Below, piece by piece: positions 54,839 to 64,000 of a stretch of 64,000 nucleotides of DNA (the first letter of the stretch is position 1; the number at the start of each line of letters is the position of its first letter). This DNA is from Budorcas taxicolor (lineage: Eukaryota; Chordata; Mammalia; Artiodactyla; Bovidae), in assembly GCF_023091745.1 (NCBI RefSeq), contig NC_068913.1, positions 38,012,501 through 38,076,500 of the forward strand. Reading direction: 5' to 3'. A program made the position numbers and the translations under genes. The notes under the pieces were generated by a model. It did not search any database. It had not been told where the DNA came from and worked only from the letters and a program-made list of their open reading frames with translations.

Positions 54839-56042
54839 CAGTTCAGTTCAGTCACTCAGTCATGTCCGACTCTTTGTGACCCCATGAATCGCAGAATGCC
54901 ATGCCTCTCTGTCCATCACCAACTCCCAGAGCTTACTCAAACTCATGTCCATCAAGTCAGTGATGCTATCCAGCCATCTCACCCTCTGTTGCCCCCTTCT
55001 CCTCCTGACACCAATCCCTCCTAGCATCAGGGTCTTTTCCAATCAGTCAACTCTTTTCATGAGGTGGCCAAATTATTGGACTTTCAGCTTTAGCATCAGT
55101 CCTTCCAAAGTACACCCAGGACTGATCTCCTTTAGAATGGACTGATTGGATCTCCTTGCCGTCCAAGGGACTCTCAAGAGTCTTCTTCAACACCACAGTT
55201 TAAAAGCATCAATTCTTTGGTGCTCAGCTTTCTTCACAGTCCAACTCTCACATCCATACATGACCACTGGAAAAACCATAGCCTTGACTGCTGCTGCTAA
55301 CTCACTTCAGTCATGTCCAACTCTGTGTGACCCCATTGATAGAAGCCCACCAGGCTCCCCCATCCCTAGGATTCTCCAGGCAAGAACACTGGAGTGGGTT
55401 GCCATTTCCTTCTCCAATGCATGAAAGTGAAAAGTGAAAGTGAAGTCGCTCAGTCGTATCCAACTCTTAGCGACCCCATGGACTGCAGCCTACCAGGCTT
55501 CTCTGTCCATGGGATCTTCCAGGCAAGAGTACTGGAGTGGGGTGCCATCGCCTTCTGCGAGCCTTGACTAGACGGACCTTTATTGGCAAAGTATGTCTCT
55601 GCTTTTCAATCTGCTATCTAGGTTTATCATAACTTTCCTTCCAAGGAGTAAGCGTCTTTAAATTTCATGGCTGCAATCACCATCTGCAGTGATTTTGAAG
55701 CCCCAAAAAACAAAGTCATCCACTGTTTCCCCATCTGTTTCTCATGAAGTGATGGGACCACATGCCATGATCTTTGTTTTCTGAATGTTGAGCTTTAAAC
55801 CAACTTTTTCACTCTCCTCTTTCACTTTCAACAAGAGGCTTTTTAGTTCCTCTTCACTTTCTGCCATAAGAGTGGTGTCATCTGCATATCTGAGGTTATT
55901 GATATTTCTCCTGGCAATCTTGATTCCAGCTTGTGCTTCTTCCAGCTCAGCGTTTCTCATAATGTACTCTGCATATATGTTAAATAAGCAGGGTGACAAT
56001 ATACAACATTGTCGTACTCTTTTTCCTATTTGGAACCAATCC
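54839..56042 (-). mobile_element. BovB (RTE) LINE, antisense, with nested Bov-A2
   Basis: The 3' end lies at 54839 ('cagttcagttcagtcactca'); the 5' truncation is at about 56042, inside the reverse transcriptase ('cctatttggaaccaat'). The minus-strand frame 55742-56080 carries ADDTTLMAESEEELKSLL preceded by NNLRY, i.e. the canonical YADD box, and GCILSPCL-type sequence in altered form. A Bov-A2 dimer sits at 55290-55559. Plus-strand frames 55146-55424 and 55785-56114 are antisense shadows. The element is broken. Confidence 0.93.
55280..55569 (-). mobile_element. Bov-A2 SINE dimer nested in BovB, perfect 10-bp TSD
   Basis: Body 55290-55559 in antisense: (GCT)n tail, 'actcacttcagtcatgtcca', linker 'gaaagtgaaaagtgaaagtg', second unit 'aagtcgctcagtcgtatcca', ending 'gggtgccatcgccttctgc'. 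agccttgact, which is BovB sequence, occurs at 55280-55289 and 55560-55569. This proves the SINE came after the BovB. Confidence 0.95.
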
Positions 56043-56080
56043 AATATACTACATTTAGTTCTTATTTTTAAACAAGTCAT

Positions 56081-56745
56081 AACATTTCTGGTCCCATCAC
56101 TTCATGGGAAATAGATGGGGAAACAGTGGAAACAGTGTCAGGCTTTATTTTAGGGGGCTCCAAAATCACTGCAGATGGTGACTGCAGCCATGAAATTAAA
56201 AGACGCTTACTCCTTGGAAGGAAAGTTATGACCATCCTAGACAGCATATTAAAAAGCAGAGATATTACTTTGCCAATAAAGGTCCATCTAGTCAAGGCTA
56301 TGGTTTTTCCAGTGGTCATGTATGGATGTGAGAGTTGGATTATAAAGAGGGCTTAGGGCAGAAGAATTGATGCTTTTGAACTGTGGTGTCGGAGAAGACT
56401 CTTGAGAGTCCCTTGGACTGCAAGGAGATCCAACCAGTCCATCTTAAAGGAGACCAGTCCTGAGTGTTCATTGGAAGGACTGATGCTAAGGCTGAAACTC
56501 CAATACTCTGGCCAATTCATGCAAAGAATTGACTCATTACAAAAGACCCTGATGCTGAGAGGGATTGGGGGCAGGAGGAGAAGGGGATGACAGCAGATGA
56601 GATGGCTGGATGGCATCATCGACTCGATGGACATGTTTGGGTGAACTCCGGGAGATAGTGATGGACAGGGAGGCCTGGTGTGCTGCGATTCATGGAGTTG
56701 CAAAAAGTCAGACACGACTGAGCGACTGAACTGAACTGAACATTT
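56081..56745 (+). mobile_element. BovB 3' end, sense, 7-bp TSD
   Basis: Body about 56088-56738, beginning 'ctggtcccatcacttcatgg' and ending in 'gactgaactgaactgaa'. Frame 56126-56356 reads GGSKITADGDCSHEIKRRLL and VKAMVFPVVMYGCESW, frame 56402-56590 RVPWTARRSNQSILKETSPE. aacattt at 56081-56087 and 56739-56745 is a short target-site duplication, which makes this an insertion separate from the antisense BovB 40 bp upstream. Confidence 0.92.
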
Positions 56746-58908
56746 TTTTGTTGATCAAAAACTAATGTTTCGAAATATATTACATCCTATCATGGTAGTT
56801 CGTCATTTATATTCTACAGTCATTTTAGAAAATTGGTTGAAGTTTTTAGATTGATGAGTAATATAATTTCTCCCACTGAAACAGTAGGGAATGGGCTTCA
56901 GGAATCATTTTCACACAGAACTTTTGATTTTCAGAAATGAATTGCTGAGACTGGTGGAGAGTGCCTAGGTAACTTATTTTAGGCTATAATTGTTAGTGAG
57001 ACAAAGAATATTAAATTTTCAATTATTCAGTCTGAAGACATGGCTCTGTTTAAATACCATATTATTTTGTCCACATGAATAGTTGAGTGAATGAATTCTG
57101 ATAAGCTTATAATCAAATTACATCCACACTATTTGAATTTCAAAGATACTGATAGATTTAAACTGAGAAGCTATGTGAGTTATAAGAAAAAATTCTGTGT
57201 CTAGTTTCCTTAGGTTTTTAATAAGAAGTGACAAGTCTGGGAAATGATTATTTACATGCCCCAAAGTCATTTTTCATTGTTCTTCTGTCGCTTCCTTTTG
57301 AATAGAGGGCTGTGAAAAAGAAAGAAAACAAAAACAAGAAGTGTGTACAGTGTTTGCCTTTTAATGAGTAGTGCATTGACCTAGACCACTCTTCTGTTTA
57401 CAGTCATTCAAGATAAAAAAAGAAAGGCAAATATGTGATTCAGTTATAGTAAGATATAACACTCTGATCGAGAAAAACACAAAATAAAACCTTGGTATAG
57501 ACCCTCCAGCCTCAGGTGAAATGCAGATTTAGTGAAAACACTTGCTCTTCCCCTGAGCATTACTTTGACCTGAATATTTTAAAAATGTCTTTATTCCATT
57601 GTAGAGTTCTGAAAAAAACATATGTCAGGCTTGGCTTGTAAAATCAGCAGACACCTCTCTATGCTTGGGCCAAAAACCCCTGAAACAGATCCAGAGAAAG
57701 CAATAGTTCTGATGGGAGATTCCAATATGTTTGAACATTTCATATTTCACTGAGAATAAGAAGAGTTCAACTTACCAAAAGAAAAAAAAATGTGTACCTG
57801 TGCTTGAAAAATTTTAAACACCTAAATAGAAGAACAGATGTCATGTATATTTGGATGCACTGTAAACAAAGGAAAAATATCCCAACCTAATAAAGACATA
57901 ATTTAATACTATTGCTCAAAAGTAAATAGTCACTTATCAGAGTTAAGACTTAATCATAAATAGTCACAAATTCTATGACATATATTTAAATTGGCATGTG
58001 TGTAAAATATGAAGAAAAAGTATGCACCTATAAGTTGAAAACTTATCCTCAGACTCTATTATCACTGAACTTGAGAAGTATATTTTGGCAACATTATTGG
58101 ATCAATGTCCCAAGGGTTGAATTAAAATAAGACTTGCACCATATGTAGTCATACAAAATCTTGCTTGTGGGATACCACCATAAATAATATACTACATCCA
58201 TTTCAACCTCTTGCTTCTTTCTCTGGGGCTCCCAATGGTAGGACAAGTATTTTTCATAAAACAGAATTTCTTCCTAAGTTGCAAGACATAGCAAAGAAAT
58301 AAATAGACCTGTGACACAAGCAGATACCAGATCCCGGATATCAGAAACCATAAAAATGCTGGTGTGCCCATAGCACTGAGGCAGTATTTAAGTGGGAGAA
58401 ACTCTATAGGCAACAGGGAAAGGCTCCTCAAAGGTACAGCAATGACTCAAGGAATTTCTTGAAGCAATATGCTTCTAGGTGAATTTCCACTTCATATTTC
58501 ATTTGTTTTATTTTTTGATAGGGAAAATAGATAAACTCCCAAATTCTAAATGGCCACTTCATAAACTTTAAATACATTTGGAACTATGTTCACAGAAAAT
58601 ATAAATTTAATTTACAGTACAATTAGCTATTTGGATGTATCATCATTTAATGAAAAACATCTGGATTAGTTTACTTATTAGTGCGTCTGATGACTGAATT
58701 GCCAGAATTGATTAGCTGTTGTGTTATCAAGATTCAGTGTGCTGTAAGGAGAAAATGATGTCTGCTAGAAAGGAATTTATATAATCTGGGTTTTATTTAC
58801 AGTTTCTAATATATTCTTCATCAGGAAACAGAAAAGACATTGAAAATAGTCCTTTAACCCTGAACATTATTCTGCCGAAACTTGTGTCTGACTACTGCCT
58901 AACATGTT
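56746..58908. other. Unassigned 2.2 kb
   Basis: AT-rich; no gene or repeat recognised. The minus-strand frame 58192-58431 (79 codons, hydrophobic) has no family features. Confidence 0.5.
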
Positions 58909-59131
58909 CTAAGTGAGAGGAAGTGAACTGCAAATAACTCAGTTGTGTCCGACTCTTTACAACCCCATGGACTATAGAGTCCATGGAATTCTCCAAGCCA
59001 GAATACTGGAGTGAGTAGCCTTTCCCTTCTCCAGGGGATCTTCCCAACCCAGGGATTGAACTCAGGTCTCCCACATTGCAGGCAGATTCTTTACCAGCTG
59101 AGCCACAAGGGAAGCCCTAAGGGAGAGGAAG
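58909..59131 (-). mobile_element. Bov-tA SINE, antisense, 15-bp TSD
   Basis: Body 58924-59116: 'actcagttgtgtccgactct', 'gaattctccaagccagaata', 'ggggatcttcccaacccagg', 'gattctttaccagctgagcc', 'acaagggaagcc'. Flanks 58909-58923 (ctaagtgagaggaag) and 59117-59131 (ctaagggagaggaag) differ at one base. Confidence 0.95.
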
Positions 59132-61355
59132 GGCACTAAAAAACGGCACTATGTCACTGGTCATGAGATAGAATATTTCACACAGGCTAAGGTCTAGTTG
59201 AAGGTCAGCTTGTATTTGTGGTAGTGTTTTTGAGACTCTGAATAAGAAATCTTTAACATATCTAGAAAGTGTTTTTCCCCATTCTTGTTGACTATTTTTC
59301 TGTTTAGAAGCACATATATTAAATATAGACACACATTAATATTCTAGATAAGCTATACAATTTTTGTGAGTTTCCAGATTCTGACGATTTCCTAGGATTC
59401 CTGGTGTTCCTCTCCAACTTTTCACTTAACAACCACCTAAGTGATATTTTGCTTATTTTAGATAGGTTAGGTTTGATATTTTAAATTAAATTTTAAAAAT
59501 CTCTCAGATTAATTTATCACCACTTGCAATAAATTTCATTTTAAAATAAAAGAACTAAAATCTAGGTTATGATTTTGAGACTCACTGGAAAAATATATTA
59601 TTTTTTTTCTTTTAATGGGACAGATACAACGATGATGTAGCTGAAGTTCACTTCAACTTTCAAACAGCTTGTATACACTTACATGTGGAAAGCTATAGCA
59701 ACAGGGCAGTAAAATGTTACTGCAGTTCACTTGAGATTTAGCTAAAGCCTTTTACAATATTAGGCAACCTCCTGGAAATGTCATTCTATTCTACCTTTGC
59801 TGCGTCTTAAAATGTACTGAAAAGATCCAAGTCCCTGGAGAACTGCATGCTGCCATAAACAAAATTCACCATTGTTTTTTGAAACTTATCCCATCATTCT
59901 TGAAAGATGAGGAAAGATTGCTTTTCTTTCCCATATTCCATCATTATATAAATAATCGAATTTGTAGTAGAGTAACAGTGCTCTTTGAATAATATTGGTA
60001 AATGCAGTGCTAAAGTGCTACATGCAGTATAAATCTTACCAATTCAAATGAAAATTCAAAAAGAGTTGCTTGAATTTGGATGTGTTTTGTGACAATTGAT
60101 AACAATTATTGATTCATTTTTTAGAGTAATGTATATAAAAATGGTAACAGAATACTAGATTGATTAAAAGCATTTGGTTTTGGAATCAGAAGAAAACCTC
60201 AGTTCCAGAAAGGGCAATGGGACAGATAATTCTAAGCTCAAGTTCTGAAAACTAGGTTCCTGAAATAATGAAGGTCATGAAGGAAAAGTAAGGGGCAGCA
60301 GGAAATGGAGATAAAGAATGAAACCAACATTAGATGCTTATGTTTACTTAGTTCTCGTCTGTTTCCATTGTATCACCATGGTCTTACCTTTTTATTTTTA
60401 CATTTTTAAAAAATTTACTTTTTTAACATTTTGTGATTTGCTAACTTTCTCTAAACCTGTCTTCACCCAGTCTTCTCATTATCTCCTTTTTCCTTCAGAG
60501 CCACAGTAAATGGAGGTGCTATTTTCCATCACTACAAATACCCTAATCTAAAAGCTTTAACAGCTTCTAGCTCTCCTTGACTTTTAGTTCCAACATCTCT
60601 TTGACCCTTATTTCAACCAGCTACTTGGTTCCTGCTTAGAACACACTAGCCTAGAACATTGCCCAGTTCCTGGCCTTTCACCTAACTCTGCTTCCAAGGC
60701 TAAGTGGTGACTGCTTCACCAGTAAATCCATATCCTATATTTACAAAATATTCTCTGGGCAGCATGAGCATATTATTTATTGAGCCACCTGGGGCAACCA
60801 ACAGAAAAGGAAACTGTCTGGAACAACAGACAGAATCAGAGACTGTTCTGGTCACACCTACCTTTAGGGAATATATCCTGTTTAATATGTTTTAGTGTTG
60901 TCACCTTAGTCCCTTGAGAACATTGTCTCAGGGTTTAAATAGGATGTTTTCACCCAGGGCATTTGGAACAGAAGCAGCAAGAGTAGCAGCAGCAGCCAAC
61001 ATTTCCTGAAGCAAGGAGTATCGGTCACACACTGCTAAGCATTTAGCTTTACTCTCAGATATGCACATAATTGTATCAGTTGGTTTCAAGGGCAGGGAGA
61101 AAAAGGCAACTGAAATTTCACTTTACATTTATCTAATGACAAATAAAATAAAATAACTGTTACATATAATCTGAGGGCTAAAATTTCTCGATTTCCAGTT
61201 GTTTTATATGTATATATGTATAATTTGAAAAAGGAATTACCTTTTTTCTTTTGTCAGAAAAGTTCTGTCAATGTTTTATGCAACTACAGGAAAAGCTTCC
61301 TTATAATAAATGCAACTGTCTCATAATATCATTCAGCTTAGTATTTTCTGAGACC
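59132..61355. other. Mostly unassigned 2.2 kb; possible MIR at 60985-61110
   Basis: No gene recognised. The segment 'cagccaacatttcctgaagc' with 'cacacactgctaagcattta' may be an antisense MIR, poorly preserved. The rest is AT-rich DNA without landmarks. Confidence 0.45.
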
Positions 61356-61930
61356 TACAGTCAGTTCTTGTTATTCATGATAGTTATTTTCTGTAAAGTC
61401 ATTGCAAATATTGAAGTAGTGAATACTGAACCACTGCTCCTAGGGGAAATACAGGCTTAGGTTCCTATGAACTTCTGGTCACAAAATTGTCATCACATGA
61501 ACAATGCATAATCTTGTCTTAGGTGTATTTCTCTTAAACATATGTTATATAATATTGATTGTGGCACCATAAGCATTGAACTCACAGCCAACATTATTAC
61601 TCATGATGAATAGAGCTTATCTAACACATATGTTTTCCCCTTAAGGCACATCTCAACCTTTCTGAGCTTGGAAACACTAGCCAGGACTTTGGCACTATGC
61701 TTGGGGTCCCTTTTAAACAGCAAAATCAGCAACATAAAGCTTGAAAATGTGAAAAGCATGGCACTGAATGTACCATAAGAAGGGCACACTTACTTACAGT
61801 ACAAGATCTGAAATAAGTAGACAAACCATCATGTTCAACAGCAGAGCAAGTGCACATCTGGAGGCTCAAGTTTTCAGTTTTGTGCACATCTGCAAATGAC
61901 CAGGAAAGTCCCACAACATTGACTTGGGAG
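61356..61930. repeat. Tigger-like DNA transposon remnant (probable)
   Basis: A TA dinucleotide (61356-61357) is followed by 'cagtcagttcttgttattca', which looks like a Tigger-type terminal repeat, then 'ggttcctatgaacttctggt', 'attgaactcacagccaacat', 'agagcttatctaacacatat', 'ttaaggcacatctcaacctt', 'tttggcactatgcttggggt'. This order fits a non-autonomous mammalian DNA transposon. The far terminal repeat is not clear and no transposase frame exists. Confidence 0.5.
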
Positions 61931-62039
61931 TTACAGTATATTTTAGTGAGTAGAAAAGAGAGAACCAGGAACAATGAGGGCCTACAAAGACTAAGGCTCA
62001 ACTGTAATTTGAATTTTGGCACTTTCCCTTGCTTAAAAA

Positions 62040-62041
<2 letters not shown>

Positions 62042-62083
<42 letters not shown>
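62042..62083. repeat. (GT)n microsatellite, 21 units
   Basis: Forty-two uninterrupted bases of GT repeat. The frames that cross it (61726-62103 minus with a His-Thr run, 61850-62194 plus with a Cys-Val run) are artefacts of the tract. Confidence 0.98.
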
Positions 62084-62087
<4 letters not shown>

Positions 62088-62459
62088 TTAAGGAACTTTG
62101 CATTAGAAAGTGGAATAAAATGAGTCAGGTCCTGAGTGTTGGGGCTGGGGGTTGTGAGGCGGACAGGGGACAGTATCCTGCAATTGCTTTATAATATATT
62201 TGCAGCAATACAGCCCATTTAACGTGGCCGGCAAGGCCATGCATCATTATACTCTATCTACTTTTCAAAGTTCCCACTATATCCAAGCACAGTGATTTTC
62301 TATTATTCCCTCCCAAATCTCTCTTTTCTTCCCTCTTACTAAACTCTAAGTCACAGTTTAATGTATTCAACTCCATACTGAAAATCCTGGTTTGGATGCC
62401 TGAGAAGCAACTCACACTTAAAGCAAACAGAGCTTGTGACATTTCTTCCCAGTTCTGCT
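62084..62459. other. Unassigned
   Basis: Nothing recognised. Confidence 0.5.
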
Positions 62460-62830
62460 CCTTCCTTACTCTTGCTTTGCACAGTAAATGTCATCAGCGT
62501 CCATGAGGCACTCAGACAGCTCCAGCCATTTTCTGGCTCTACATCCTGCCAGTCTTACTCCACCTCTGAGACTTGGCATTTGCTCTTTCCTCAGATTGGA
62601 ATTCTCTTCTGATATTTTCAAGACTATCTTCATTACATTTAGATCAAATGCCACACACTCACTGACTCCTTCCATGACTCCATTCCCTCCAAGTCACACT
62701 ATCATATCAGTGTGTTTTATTTTCTTCATAGCATTTCTCACTATCTGAAATCTTTGTGTCACTATATGCTTATAATATTTTTAACTGTGTCATTCCATTG
62801 GAGTGTATTACCCTCAAGTAGTGACTTTTT
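62460..62830 (+). repeat. LINE L2 3' region, sense
   Basis: Ordered L2 phrases: 'ccagccattttctggctcta', 'cttggcatttgctctttcct', 'ttggaattctcttctgatat', 'agatcaaatgccacacactc', 'gactccttccatgactccat', 'tttattttcttcatagcatt', 'tctcactatctgaaatcttt'. This is the usual 3' region of L2, over about 370 bp. Frame 62488-62748 is the element read through and is not a gene. Confidence 0.83.
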
Positions 62831-63099
62831 CCCTTTTAGGAAAAAGAACAGACCCACTCAGTACACAGTAGGTTCTCTGATATCTATTGCTACCTGGCCT
62901 TATCTATTCTATCTAGTATAAAACTAACTATTGATGAAGTGCTAAATAAAAAAGTTTTGTGTGAATATTTTGGACCCCTAGATTCAAGAGATGTGAGTTT
63001 GTTTCTCCTGTGTCCTGCTGGCATACAGGTATCATTCCCTACTCTTTTTGGTAAAGGGTTACTGTAGAGAGTGTTTCCAGTACTAATTCAAATCACCTT

Positions 63100-63490
63100 T
63101 CCTCTGATTATTATAAATATATCACCATAGTGAATCCTTTTAGGTTAGCTCTCTGTCTTGCATTGCACTACCTTGAATTTGACCCATCTGAACTTCATTC
63201 AGTTCATTTCTCACTGCTTTTCTAATTTGCTAAGTTCATTTTGAACACTGAATCCGTCTTTCATGAGCAGCCCTGTCTTTATTCTCTTCAGAAGATTGAA
63301 CTCATCTACAAATTTGATGACCCTACTAACTATTTCATTTTCTAGGTCATTGAAGAAACACTTAAAGCAGTCCTGGAACCCAAGGTGACCTCTTCGTGTT
63401 TCCCCAGGCTGACACTTACTCATCAGTAATCTCTCTCTGGGTATAGACAGCCATTCAATCCACTGACTATTGCTTGCTCAAAGTAACAGC
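63100..63490 (-). repeat. L3/CR1-type LINE fragment, antisense
   Basis: On the minus strand the frame 63211-63423 contains NDLENEIVSRVIKFVDEFNL, similar to the region around the catalytic box of CR1/L3 reverse transcriptases. Plus-strand phrases 'ctacaaatttgatgacccta', 'tctaggtcattgaagaaaca', 'ccccaggctgacacttactc' and 'gccattcaatccactgacta' continue the match. This is a very old mammalian LINE family; frames are broken. Confidence 0.72.
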
Positions 63491-64000
63491 AGAAAAAAAA
63501 CAGTATTTAGGAAAAGTATTTTACCTTCTGCTTCCCTAAAGTAATGTGGAAATGTGGATGACTGTTCAGAATCTCTTTAGGCTATGCAGAATTATATTTT
63601 TTTGTGTAACTCTGCAGTGTGGCCTTTCATAAAGACTGTGATTAGACTAGCCATTCTTGCTTTCTCAAGGACAGGCTCATCTATTTTCAAGTTGTTTTTG
63701 TATCTGTATCCTCTGTCTCCTGTATTTGAATAATTACCAAGTCTTGTTCATCATGTTCATCATACATTTCTTGAAATTTTCCTTTGTTCTGTTGTTATAG
63801 CCTCAGGTCAAGCCATCACCACCTCTAGCTAACTTACTGGAAAAAAATTAACTAATGATAATCTACCTCTTAATTCTTGTAATGCTCTCATAGGGAAATA
63901 TCTTGTCAAATATTATATTGTTTCATGATCCCAGTCTAAGGAACCATAAGTGTTTTCCAATTGCCACTCAAACTAAGATAAACTTCCTAATGTGGCATTC
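63491..64000. other. Unassigned to window end
   Basis: AT-rich sequence with no recognised feature. It may include more of the L3 element, but this cannot be supported. Confidence 0.45.

Noticed and set aside
61726..62194. Open frames with His-Thr or Cys-Val runs on both strands
   Set aside because: The runs are the translated GT microsatellite at 62042-62083, not a protein.

Overview
The window is non-coding nuclear DNA from a ruminant, most likely a bovid (cattle, sheep or goat type). The evidence is its dispersed repeats: many copies of the ruminant-specific SINEs Bov-tA and Bov-A2, several 5'-truncated copies of the RTE-type LINE BovB (recognisable 3' ends carrying a CTGAA-type tail repeat, and reverse-transcriptase peptides with YADD-like boxes), and an L1 of the bovine type. 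The species cannot be fixed from the sequence alone. No host protein-coding gene, exon set, RNA gene, CRISPR array or prokaryotic feature was found. The background is AT-rich, and nearly all open frames are either inside LINE/SINE copies, shadows on their opposite strand, or short chance frames. It reads as a gene desert, a large intron or an intergenic stretch.

Layout. 0-8 kb: AT-rich DNA with old mammalian repeats (L2, MIR, a HAL1/L1-like block) and one Bov-tA. 8.4-13.4 kb: a large compound locus in which an antisense BovB (8761-10254) meets a sense BovB (10255-13361) head to head; the sense copy is split by an antisense 5'-truncated L1 (11551-12361). 13.5-18.6 kb: an LTR-like fragment, a Bov-tA with a perfect 13-bp target-site duplication (TSD), L1 fragments, a GC-richer block that resembles an old L1 5' region, and a MIR. 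18.6-26.5 kb: BovB 3' fragments, a Bov-A2 dimer, Bov-tA copies and a 1.87-kb antisense BovB (23631-25498) with an L1 sliver inside it. 27-31.5 kb: degraded L1 in both orientations, Bov-tA, and a MER2/Tigger-like DNA transposon. 33-47.9 kb: well-bounded young SINEs (TSDs of 9-22 bp), BovB 3' copies, an MLT1-like LTR, a MIR, a TG microsatellite and an L1M fragment. 47.9-54.2 kb: mostly unassigned AT-rich DNA. 54.2-56.7 kb: an MLT1-like LTR, then a second head-to-head BovB pair with a Bov-A2 dimer nested in one arm. 56.7-64 kb: sparse, with one Bov-tA, a DNA-transposon remnant, a second GT microsatellite, and old L2 and L3/CR1 fragments at the right end.

There are no genes working together here. 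What the window does record is an order of insertions: L2/MIR/L3/MLT1 remnants are oldest, BovB copies were laid over them, and L1 and Bov-A2 elements then landed inside BovB. Family names come from recognising consensus features from memory, without a database search; where the name is uncertain the entry says so. I saw no convincing previously undescribed biological system. The best items for a second look are the two BovB inverted pairs, the L1/BovB nesting, the antisense open frame that recurs in BovB copies, and several GC-richer or repeat-free blocks I could not identify.
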